DNA of 64,000 nucleotides from Elmis aenea (lineage: Eukaryota > Arthropoda > Insecta > Coleoptera > Elmidae). The notes under the pieces are model-generated. The model saw only the letters and a program-made list of their open reading frames with translations. It was not told the origin of the DNA and ran no database searches. This document shows positions 40,101 to 52,800 of this stretch, one piece after another. Position 1 is the stretch's first letter; the number at the start of each line of letters is the position of its first letter. The position numbers were made by a program, and so were the translations under genes. The stretch spans positions 60,829,415 to 60,893,414 of the forward strand of contig OX393578.1 of assembly GCA_947652605.1 (NCBI GenBank), in the 5' to 3' direction.

Positions 40101-40797
40101 CCAAAATTTGGATTATCATATTACGCACCTTCTCTACTTATCGCACCCTTCGAACATGACGCAGTTTTTGAATACCTAATCTTGTAAATTGTCAAATGTT
40201 ACTTTAACAGGGCGCCGTATGTATTTGATACAGAAACATAACTTCATCTCATATTTTAACAATGTAGAATAGGATCGTTTCACATGTTCCCAAATTACAA
40301 TGATATTTCACACTAGCTTTTGCGCCCTCGATTTTATTCGCCTTATTATAGGTTCTGCTAAGTACCTATATCTTTATACAAGGGCTTTATACAAGAATTT
40401 AGGGTTCTATAATATAAAATAAGACACAAAAATTTAACAAAATAAAAATGTGAGCCCCACAATTGGATTACAGTTAAAAATGTCAAGACCTAAAAAAAAA
40501 ATTATGTCGTTTTTAAACAAAATAAAGACATTTTTGAATAGATTGTAGTATATTTAATATTTTCGGAAAATATGACAATTATTGCAGAACTTTTGAATTT
40601 TTGCCAAACAAAAATGCAAGAATAGACTTTAGCTGGAAATGCATTATTTAGAGTGTCTTTAAAATTTTTATATAATATGGAGACAATTGCCAAATTTTCC
40701 CCATCAAATCATATCCTTCACACATATACTTGCATTTATGTATGTAATTGTAATTTCTACTTTTTGATTATGATACCAATTTCATTTTTATTTGCAG
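37108..40797. other. AT-rich DNA upstream of the AKHR coding region
   Basis: No exon is recognised. A more GC-rich patch at about 38155-38290 stands out from the background and could be a regulatory element, but nothing in it is diagnostic. Confidence 0.4.
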
Positions 40798-40842
40798 ATG
40801 TTGGTGTTAACAAGGAAACTCTCAAAACAGTGTAACTTATAA
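40798..40842 (+). promoter_or_regulatory. Upstream open reading frame in the AKHR 5' UTR
   Basis: The AKHR exon opens with a strong acceptor (tttcatttttatttgcag), and its very first three bases are ATG. That ATG starts a 14-codon frame (MLVLTRKLSKQCNL) that stops 37 nt before the AKHR start. If the upstream exon joins here, this short frame would sit in the leader and could lower translation of the receptor. Confidence 0.45.
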
Positions 40843-40879
40843 ATAATTTTGGGGCTTTATGAATTAAATCTTTACAATA

Positions 40880-43800
40880 ATGAAGTCCAATCAAGAGATA
40901 GAAGACCATAGATATCTTACAGACTGGCATCAAGTATCAGAATTGAATGAAACCGATCCAGCTAAGGGCTTGCCCATCGACATGCGTTTTAATGACGGAC
41001 ACTTGTTATCCATAATTGTTTACAGTATCTTAATGGTGTTTTCGGCTATAGGAAATATTACAGTGTTAGTGTTAATATTGAAAAGGAGACGGAAATCACA
41101 TTCTAGAATAAACATAATGCTGATGCATTTAGCAATAGCTGATCTCTTGGTAAGTACCTACATTTGAGTTGATGTTTTTTTTTGTAAGTGTTTCTCTTGG
41201 GATATTTATCTTGAACACTCAAATACTTTGGCTAACGAAATGATGGTAAACAACTATTCAGAAAGAAATATTTTAATGATTTAAGTACTTGTTATCCAAT
41301 AAACGTAAAAACACACACCTAGTGATTATTTTAAAATTAAGAAAAACTATTTATTTTATAAAATGCATCTTTACCTAGCGTTATCAGTCATTTAAATTTT
41401 TTATGACTTCAAAATTTTTAAAAAAAGTTTAAGAGCACAACCTTGCATTTTTTTTGCAAAAATTTGAAAGATTTGCGATGGACTATACGTTTTCTAAAAA
41501 CGTTAAAGACTTTAAGCAATGCATTCCCTTCTTTAGTTTGTTCAAGGACCTAAAATTTTTTTTAAAGCTCTTCAAAAAGTTGCAAGTATATATTGAAACA
41601 AAACGTTGTATTTTGTGTAAATTACGTTTCTTAAAAATGTTATAGACACTTTAAGCAATCCATTTTCACTTTCAGTTTGTTTAAAAACCGTTTAGAACAA
41701 TTACGATAGAAACGTCAATTTCATATCCTGTCTTTGATAAACCGTATAGACAAATATGAGTGGTATGTAAATAGCCAAAGCTTCAATTACGTTATCTAAT
41801 ACGAAACTGCGTGTCCAGACATATTAATAGCTCATTCCATTGATCTGATCGTGCGTGGTCAGGGTTTAAATTTGAAGTGGTTTAACACCTTTTGAATTAA
41901 ACTATCTAGAGGAGATAGAGGGACATAATCAAGCTGGCTCTTCAAGTTTTAGGACCATTTAGGTCAGAGAGCCTTGACATTCTGCAGATTTAAGATCCTT
42001 TGGTCTATCCGTTATACATAAAAATGCACGTTGTTTAAAATACTGTGCTTTTCTTTACCAACAAACTAACTAATCTGAAAAACGAGTAATTTATTTTAAA
42101 CGTCTAAACGCAGTCTTTATTTGAGACAGTCGACGAAGGCAGTTCCTTCAATTAAATTGATTTAAAAAATTGATTAAAAAAGTTCTTTCAAATAATCTTT
42201 ACACCGCAAAATGGTAATATTATTCAGCCATTCAACGAGGTGCCTTCTTAGTTTATTTGCTGGAACTAAATATTTTGGGGTTGCTGAATTTGTTTCTTGT
42301 GCTAGATTTCGATTTTTAAGACGAAGGAAATGATGACGGGGGTCTACGCTTTCCTATTTTACGTAAAACCGATTTTAATATAATTATAGGACACTCTGAA
42401 CGGTTGCTCTGACCACAATATCGTTTGAAATGTTATAGTGTTACAGAAATCAAGGACAGTGTACTGACACTGCCCTAAATACAACCTTGAAAATGAAAAG
42501 TATGTACTAGGTCATATTGACTATTTCTTGTAAAAACTGAAATAACCATATCGAAAAAGGAAAAAAATTTTGTAGATTTGGATTATAACTATAACAATAT
42601 ATGTGGAGTTTTTTAGGGTGTTTAGTTTTATTTTTGTGCAAAGCAAAGAAAAGTCTAAGCATGGTTTAAGAAGCTATCAACAAAATTGTATAACCATGAG
42701 ATTTTCTTAGACATATTTTATCCTAGAGTAGTTTAAAAAAAAATTAAATTAAAATTGGGCTTTACATAAACAACGAATGTATTTATTCTTTTATCAGGCA
42801 CTGCTTTAAAATTCCTTGTTTGCAGAAGTTACTTGTAATTAATAATATTCATTTTCAGTAACAGAAGGATTTATATTAGTCTTGCGTTTCATTAATTTTC
42901 TTGTTGATTTTTCTGTACAAATAAAGACATATCTATGAAATAACATGCACTCGAAAAGTTTTTCGAAGTTTTTTCGTTTTAAATTTATTTTTTGCGTAGG
43001 CAACCTCAAAAAAATGTGAATGATGTGATTGTTTGTCAAGCGTGAATATCATTTAAATATAAAAATATATTGAAGTGTCTACCTATGTCCTGAATCGAGC
43101 AAATTGCCGGCTGTCGCTTTACGTTTGTTGGATATGGCAATATGTAAATGTCATTTTTCGAATCAAACTCTCAAAAAAATATTTATGTGTGACGTTTAAA
43201 ACGAGAAATGCCAAACTTATTTCAAGTTTTTAGGTTGATTTGCTTAATTTTTAGTCAACCTCTTAATTTTCATTTAGAGTTGCTGGTTGTTATGACAGTT
43301 GACGTGCAAGCTCTTGGAGTGGAGCTGGTTTTGTTAGCCTTTCTAATTCAGCTGCACCACAAAAAAGTTATTCGTGGGCTTTGGATATTTACTGCTTTAT
43401 TATTTTTGTTTTGGTAAATGAGCTTATATACTGAATGGTATGTCATTTGTTTCATAATAAAAGATTTTAGCAATGTGAAGAGACAAAAACAATTTTCCAA
43501 TGGACAATAATCTGACTTTTTCTTAATATTCGCTCAATAATTATTTCTTGTTCCCTTTTGTAATGCTGTAACCACAGTTTATACTTTAAAATTTTTAAAA
43601 CTGCATACAAGTTTTATAAAAACTATATTTTAAAATGTTTACTCCAGCCTGAGACAACTGACAAGATATTCTAGATTACTAACTTAATATTAAGGACATA
43701 TTTAAAAACTTTTTTGACTTAGTTTTAGTACATTTGTTATTAAGGCTGATTATAAAAATACTAAAAAGCACCATGATACGTGATAGGTGTAAAAAAGTTC

Positions 43801-46800
43801 TAATAATAACACCACTCTTTGCGAATTCCTAAGCCGTTGTATACAAAAAGATGAAATTCCAATCAGGCTGTGACATATATCTATTTGCGCATGTTTTCAT
43901 AGATTAAACTTCGCCCTTAAATCTTTCAGCGAGAAAAACTTTGTTAATGTTACATGTAAATTTCATTGTGGTTATGCAAATTTATGCAAATCGTTGCAGC
44001 TTCCTGTCTGCATTTAATTTGAAAGTGCACAGTTTGTATTTTATATTTGTATTTCATTGATAATCTACAGGATTAAAGCGATATATTTAGATATTATCTA
44101 GAATGGATTTTTTAAAATTTCAGATATGATGTTTTATTGTTACTATGGGCTCTAATGTCGCTTATAATAATTTGGCAACTTTTGTGTTCTCCCGAATTTA
44201 CATTTTACTTAGTTGTACTTATTTTACATGAGAATTGATTTCGGAAAGTTTCTTTACGTAAAATAAATGAGTTTAATTCTCATTTCCCTAAAAATATTTT
44301 TGAAAAAATATTATATTTCTCGAGGAATGAGAACTAAAAATTAATACTTTTTCCTGCTGAATCCATTATTTCGTTCATTTATTTTTCCATATTTTGTTAC
44401 AAAGTTTTTTTTTGTTTAAAAAACAATTTTAGGCCTTATAATTGTTTGTAAACATTCAATAGTTATTAAGTAAATTTTAGTAAGTGTTTGCTTAAAAAAT
44501 AAATTAGTTAACATTCATATTTACTGACGTTTTATTTTCATTTATCTTTTTCTTTTGTATACATTTTCCTGTTGTCAGGCATAAAATTGTTTCTTTACAA
44601 CAGAACCCCATCCTTAATTATTCTATTCTGGTAAGTAATAAAATTGTAAGATATTAAATTTCGAGTGTTTAAATATTACTTAGGCCGAATTTCGTATCCA
44701 AATATATAAGAGAAAGCACAAATAACAAAAAACGTTTTCATCAATTAACTTTTGAATACTTTTTGTTCACTACTGAAAACTATGTATAATGAAGACCCGA
44801 AATGAATCAGAATAAGTATTTTGTTTAGAAACAATTGCCTGGATTCGTTTTAATTTGATCATTAAAAGTTTATAATTTTGTGTTTAAATCGTTATTTCGA
44901 CAGAAGCAAACGTCCCAATAATAAATAAAAAACAAGTTTAATTCTGCGTTCATACAATTTCAGCACATTTGAACAAAAAGAAAGATTTGTATGCTGTTCA
45001 AGATTGCGATTTAAAGCACCTTTTGTCGTATTTGAAACAATAATAATAATCAAAAGCATCAATTAGTGCTTAAAGATGTTTTTTTTTTTAAATTTTATCT
45101 CGTAATATATTTGACAATAAATTTTATATTTTACAATTTATTTTTTACACAAACACAACACATGTGTGAATGTATAAGTAAATGTTTAAACTTAATGCTA
45201 AATACAGTGTCTTCAAAATAATTTTACCTCCATAAGGTTCAAGCAAACTATAAAAGATACAGAGTAGTTTATAGGCAGAAGTGAGTAGATCCTTTACAAT
45301 CAATTAATCATTACAGGCATCAAGGTAATTTGAATTAAACTGCGATGCACCGTGTAATTTCGCTCACATCAATCCACTAAATTTGAAATTGAATTGTTTT
45401 ATTGCAATCTAGGTGTTATAATATTCCAAGAATGGTAAATCAAGACGCCGGATTTTGTATTCCTTTGGAATAATTCAAAGCAAGTGACGTTGATTGCGCC
45501 TCAGGTTGCATATTCATCTATCAAGCTTGTTGTTTGAAAAGTTTAGCATAATTTGTCTTTGTATTACACAAGGTTGTTACACTTCTAAAATAGTCTTAGT
45601 ACTAAAAACAACATGATTTCTTTGGTCGATTTAAGAGATTCGGGTTACACGGGATTTGTGATTGATCAAGAAGTAAATACGAATCTTGGAAACTGTTGGC
45701 GATAACAAGATGGTTAAGTTAATAAAGAACCGTGTACCTATATTGCTCGCTAAATGATAGCACATACCTAATCTAAGTTGCATTTTTCCAATTTTAATTT
45801 TATTACGAGACTGAGCACAAAAGACTTAACTTTTTCTATTATTTCAGCATTGATGTTAGTATTTTTTAAGATTGGCACAGCTTCACGAAAGGTACACTAT
45901 CGTATGCTTTTTCAGGTCGATAAACAGTAATGGATTTCATGATTAAGTGCCAGTTTCTTTTATATTAGTTACGCGATACAAAATAAATGGTCTATTGTCT
46001 GCCCACTCTTAAAACCACCTTGTTCGTCGTCTATTTTCATATCTGGTATTCAGTTTCAATCTGATTTTTAAATTTGTTCCTTTGATTGATTACTAATTAA
46101 CAAGCAGAATTAGATGTGTAGATATTTTCGTTGTTTTTGGCATTCAAAAGATCAACTACAATGTCTTGTCTTGGTCCTTATTTAAACTTACAATTAATTA
46201 ATTACTTACTTTATTTACTCTATTTACTTAATTATTTGTTGTTTTACTTTTTAGAAACTCTTTTGGCCAATTAACCCTTTATTCATTTTTTATAAGCAAT
46301 GTTTGACGCAAATTTTCTTATTTATTGGTTTTCAATAAAAATACCATGCCCCAATTTGTACAAAAGTGAAAGCAAGTGTACCATAACAGCGATTTATATC
46401 ATTTTGTTTGTCGACCCACATAACTCGAGAGCATTTTGTTTCTAAAACTTCACATTTTATATCCACTAGAATGGACACTAAATTCTGTATATTTAAATGT
46501 TTTAGATTTCTTCACCTGGAACGAATTGCAGGAAATATATCTGTTTTGGTGGCAATAAGAAATGTTGCTTAAGACAAATCTAGATTTAAATAAAGGAAGG
46601 TGAAAGTTAATTAAAGAATAATGCCTGAATGATCCTAAAAAAAAAATAAAAAAAATAAGGGTATGATATAACAATTTAGAAAAACAGTGGAGTGGACTAT
46701 GTTATCGCGTTGGTAACTACTAATTCTGCCATTATTAATTTATTTTGGTTTGAATGATAGTTTTGTGTTTATTTAATTATTTAAATTACTAATTGTGAGA

Positions 46801-49800
46801 TGCATATTTCTTTATTCGTTTAAGTAAAATCGTAGCAATGTAATAAAAAGGACTTACTGCTTAAGAGCCATTTTTTAAGCTTTAAGCTTGAAATCATTTT
46901 AACAGCATAAAAAAACTTCTTGTTAGTTCAATAAATTGCTCAGAGTAATTGTGCTACGACTAGCAAGGAAAAACTACCAAATTAATAACGATATTCACGC
47001 AATAGAGATATAACCAAAATTGCCATGAACACTAACTAAAAAAATCGTGAAAAAACTACATTACTTATGTATGGTATGTGTTTAAATCAATCGAGTGCAT
47101 AACAGCAGATTTATGCCTTCAATTTATAATTCTTAGAAAAGCATAATTTCATTTAAAGCTAATTATTGTAAATTTTATTTCAAGCGGAAATTTTAAATAT
47201 AATTAAAACGACGATTAACGTAAATAAATAAAAATAAAAAAGTACTAAACCAATTATAAAACTTTCGTTATTAAACTACACAACCAAACCTAATTCAATT
47301 ACCATGAAAATTGCACTCATGGAAACATCAAGGGTTGCTTATTAAAAAGTAATTGCTATGACGAGAGATAGGATTAAGAGTGACGTGATAGTAATGAAGA
47401 TTAATTTTAAACTAGTGCTTATCCTCCACAAAACTTCGAACAAGTTTTCCGTCGTTTTTTAAATAATATTTTAAGTAAATTACTCTACCAGATTTTACGA
47501 AGAATCTCCTCAGTAATTGGAATACGTTTTAAATGTAAATGGTGCACAGGACTCTCGATTTTAAGAATTGTATTCCGAAGTAACATTAAATGCGTGATTT
47601 ATTTAGAAGACTAATGAATTCATTATAAACCGAAGTACATGTCTCACACGACAAGTTTGTTAAATATTAAAAACAGCATTTTAAATAGACATTTTAGTAT
47701 ATTGTTGCAAATTTGCAAATGAATCTTTAGAAATGATGATTTTCTTTATGGGTCAATAAACCAAGTTCTGTGTCTTATCTGTAAGCCTTAAAGTTTAAGG
47801 TGTATCTAATTCCCAGTTGAATCTAAAGCTGTAGTTCTAAAGCAAACCAAGCGACAGTAATCTAATGTGCTGGTGTTACAAGTATTGTTGTCAATATATG
47901 CAAAAGCACGTACTTAAATTTAAAAACCCTTATTGGTTATATGGTCTAGACAGCTACGACACAGGGAAAATTAGGCTCAAATTGGCAGTTTTGCATTTTT
48001 GGAAAGGGTTTGCTCATTGCTTTCACTGACATTTACAAATGCGCATGAATAATGAACTATTTTCTTGTCATGAGGTTATGTTACCGTTGGTCTTAATATA
48101 TTTTCGCAGCGGAAACTGTTGTTTGGAATGTAAAAATTTTTGAAATGAAGAGAAATATTTCAGGGCTGGTTTTTAGTTGAGGTTTTTTCAGGTTTCTGCC
48201 GTCGGTATAAACTTGATATTTACTTAATAACACTAAGGCTTGCCATCATAATTTAACGTCTGCACCATTTTAAAGTCTTAATGACAATCAATAAGAAATA
48301 CATCAAAACTTAACAACGTCTTTCTACAATGCTGTAACATATAAACTCACATAACTGAACTCTGTAAGTAAATATGATTAGTAAATTTAGTTTCAGCCGA
48401 AATAGAGCTAAGTTAAAACAATGAATATTCAAATAGTTGTTGATAAACTACAATTTCAAGGGACTTTGAATAGACTTAGAATTATCACTATACTGGCCTG
48501 TGTATGTATAGGTATTACCGTTTGTATCAAACAATAAATACAGCTTTAAATAGACTTACTGGCTTGAAGACAATTAACGATTTCTACAAAGAACTTGTTA
48601 TCAATAATGTTACAGGAAAGTACACCTTGCATTTGTACAACCGTATCAAATTAATTTCTCGAATGCATTTAATTACGTTTCTTTTGGTAACTGTATAACA
48701 GTATTGGAAAAACAGCAATTAAATGTAACGAGGTTTAACAACAAAGGAAGGAAATGAATAAGTTTAGTTTATAAAATAGTTTAGCGCTGCACTAATTATT
48801 GCCTTCGATATCTTTTTACAACTTTTTAATTGCAATTTCCGTAACGTTGTACCTTTTTAAAAGTCAGAAAAAATACAGAGTGAGTAAATTAAAACGTATG
48901 TGTCAAGCCATTTAATTTGGTTATACAAATAAGTTTAATTAAAAGTAATTTTTTGTTGACGTTGTCTTCTCATCGTCGATAGCGACCTCTATTTGTTTAG
49001 TTATTTGGTTTTATTAACATTCGATTTTTGCTGGTTTTAGCTTAAACTTTACCAGCACTCATTAGTTGAAAAATCAAACTTGCTAAGGTATATTTGGTTT
49101 CGTCTTAAAATTTTTAAGCGTATACTTTCAAATTCTTAAAACTTTGGAGAGCTATAAATATGGCATTTATCGGTTTCTGAAAAGATTTATATGGCTGTTT
49201 ATTAGCTTTGCATTAATATTGTTTAACATTTATAAGTACAAACAATAAAGCCCATAATAAATTTTTTAAATTTTTGACAAAATAAATTGTTAGTTGGAAA
49301 TGCGCTGGAGGCTTAGAAAAAATATTTTTAATTGGTTTTCGAACGAATTCGTAGTCGTTGTGAAGTACAAATGTTTTTTAGAATTCACAAAGTTATTATT
49401 AAATTTTTTTAAGGGGTACACACTTGGCAACGTTTTAAAACCTATAAGGAGCTATAAAAAATTTAATTGGCTTCTAAACAGATTGATAGCTGTTATGCAA
49501 TGTACATAAAAGATTTTAATTAAACTCACACAAATAAAATGGATCGAATTTAAATGAGATGATAACATTTTATTTCTCCAATAAATATTTATTGGTCAGT
49601 GGGTTTTATTATGTTTTATAATTAATAAATAAGTTTAAGATAAGAACAAATAACTACACTGAAATAAAATCCCAAATTATCTGTTTTTTTAAATTAATAT
49701 ATTACCTTCCACAATATAAACTCTACTATTTTGTATGTAAGCACAGAAATAATTCATTTACTATGTACATATATTACCTTCAACAAAATTTACTGCTTAT

Positions 49801-52800
49801 ATTCGTGTATTTGAACGATAAAAAGCGCTATAAAAATAATGAAAAACGCCGAAATTTCAATCTTTTTGGTAAACGATACGTATTTAATCTAGATTTATAT
49901 TCGTTACTTCGGAATCAATGGTTTTTAAAACATAACTTTTTAAAAGATAAACATACGTTGCATAAAATTGAAATTTGTTGGACCATTCTGTCTATTATAT
50001 AAAAAGGCTCAAATGTCAACCAAGTTAAGACTGTTAATAGTTGTAAAATATCCCTAACGATGCTTTCTTGATAAGTTTATCGTAGACAAAAATATACTAA
50101 TCAGTGAAGCCTGTACTGATTATCAATTCATAAGATACGTTTAATTAGACAAAGTTTAGGATCTACTTGTTTGCCATGTAGCTAGATTACTTAACAAAAA
50201 TGTTCTTCTTACGAGTAAACAAACGCTTACACAGGGTTTAATTAGGAGTATAGTTACTTTAATTGGACTTTGTTTGGTGCTAAAGCAAAAAATATATAGA
50301 GCTAATTTGGCTACAACATAGGATAAATTTTGTGATAAGGACTAGAGTAATAAATAAATAATGCTGTTGTGGTAATTCACGTTTAAAATATTTAAAAGAA
50401 TTCAAAAAACACCGCAAGTAAAATATATACTCCTACCATTTTAGTACACAGATCAACGACTCGCTAATATCATTGACTGTATCATACAAAATAAATAACG
50501 AGCAAAAATGTAAACCCATTATTAATTAAAGGTACTTTACACGTCTTTTATTAGAATAAAATAAATTTATTTGCTAAAGAATTCTTCTAAATGGATTTGT
50601 GGAAGGGCAAGTTAGTCGAGATTTAAACTCGTTAAAGTAAACAGATTTAGAATCATTAATTCGCAGTCAATTCAAGTTTATAAGACAAAACGTCTTTTTG
50701 TTTTTGTCGAATAAATTCTGATTCTTGTACGTAACAAACCATTTTGAAGAATAAAATCATATTCTTTGATAAATGATGGACTATTCAAGGGATTTCTTTA
50801 TTAATTTCTAAAAATTTAATAACAAATCACTGATTTTTTTAAAAATCTGCTTAATAAAAAAGTTATTTTCTGTTAAACATTTTTGATTTTAAAATGAAAC
50901 TAAATTATTTCAGTATTTAGTAACTAATTTTTTTGTAAAATGTCGATTGTAATTTATATTTAAGAATTAAAATTTTATTTGTGTTTCTTTGCGAAAATTA
51001 AAAAAATTATTATTTAACTAAAAATTATAGGAAACTCTTTGTGACATCGGCCTGTAAACTTTGTCTCTTTTAATTTTACATGCTATAAATTGTTTTCAAA
51101 AGTATCTCAGGTATTCCAATAAGTTTAAATGTTCCTGACTTTCTAATCTCTTGCTTATATTTTTTGTTTTCAAAATGAAACTGAATAGGAAATGAAATAT
51201 TAAAATTCTTTGAATTTCGTACGTTTCTTGCTACAGATATTTTAACGCAATCTTCACCTTAACTTTGTTAATGTATGCTGATTATTAGAAAAGTTTGTCG
51301 GAAAATTTGAAGGTCTAAATAGGATGATGACAAAGACCTTTGCAAAGATGCGCTTTTTAGAGTCCAATCGAATCAATATTTAACCTATAAATAATGTGAG
51401 TATGAAGTTTTTAGCCAATTGTTTAGTTACAATTTTTCCATTTTATTTTAATCATAGTTTGAACCTTCCAAATTTAATTAAGATTAATGCTAAATTCAAA
51501 CAAATTGTTTTACAAACGAAATAGTCCCAACGTGTTATTTAATCTGTCGGATTTTTAGCTCATCGTTTTTGTGTACCTATACTAAACACTACAAGGTTTT
51601 TCTGACAGCTAAAACTTCGTGTTTAATCTAAACCTATTTGAAAAACTAATGTAGGTTACGAATGCTGAAAGACGAGAAAACAAACCTTGCAAATTTAACG
51701 GTAAGCTAAAACTTTGACAAGTTTCACGTAACTCGTAAACATGTTATCAATGGCGTTTTATTTTATTATTTACCGTAGTTTGTATTCATAGAAACGAAAA
51801 GAAAATTCCTGCTCGCGTTTCACTTTAATTTATATCGAAAGTGTAAAGTGGAAATTCATTTTAACACGATAGCGGTATGAATTTAAAATCTAATATCCTT
51901 GTACGATCAAGATGACTGACGAATGGTGCAGAAAACTGAAGTGTTAGAATTGCACGGGGGCAGGTTATTGATATATTACCGGCTATTAATATTGCCAACG
52001 GGAAATGCTAATCAGGCGACTGCAGGAAGAAAAGCAAAACACAGCCTCTTAAAGTTACTTAACTAAAAAATTAATCTCCCTATTTGTATCACATCTAGAA
52101 AAATAAGTAATGCCCTTTCAAAGTTTTAATTGAAAAAGTTTAATACCCTGTTATTAAACGTTAAAGTACTGGCTAGCGTTTTAAGACATAAATAATTAAA
52201 AGTGTAGCGGGAGGGCTAACATTTTTCGGTCAGCTGGATTGGAGTTAGAAAGGAGTTAGTTCACTGCCTGTTTAACTTCTTTTAATTAAGTGTAAGCTCA
52301 TAGATCAACGGAATTTTTAGGCGCATATTGGAACATAAACCCAAACATTTTTGCAACGTAACTGGAACAGCTGCTAGAAGTTCAAATTACCATTTTAAGT
52401 TTGTTTTTGTGACGTATGTATGCGATATTTCATTTATATATACAGGATGTCCCAGATAACATTTCCAGCATCGGGATCTCGCTTATTATAAAAGGTACAG
52501 GTTTGCTTAAATTAGATGAATTATTCTTAAGTATGAGAGGAGTATTTTAACAAGAAAATAAGTGTCATGTTTTTTGATAAATTTACAAAAATAGCATACT
52601 TGGAATTACCATTCAGGGACAAAAATGCAAGAATAGACTTTCAATCCTGAAATATATAAAACCACCAAGTTGCTAGTGTTTGTTTAATTAATTTTTTGAC
52701 ACTAATATATTCACGGAAAATGCAGGATGAAACCTCAACTAAAAATAAGAAGATGACTGAAAAGTTTCATTTTATGTTTTAGATCCTTTTCATGATACAA

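Noticed and set aside
43208..43417. Hydrophobic 69-codon frame in the AKHR intron
   Set aside because: It would look like a small membrane protein, but AT-rich codons often give Leu/Phe/Ile runs. There is no promoter, splice or conservation evidence visible here.
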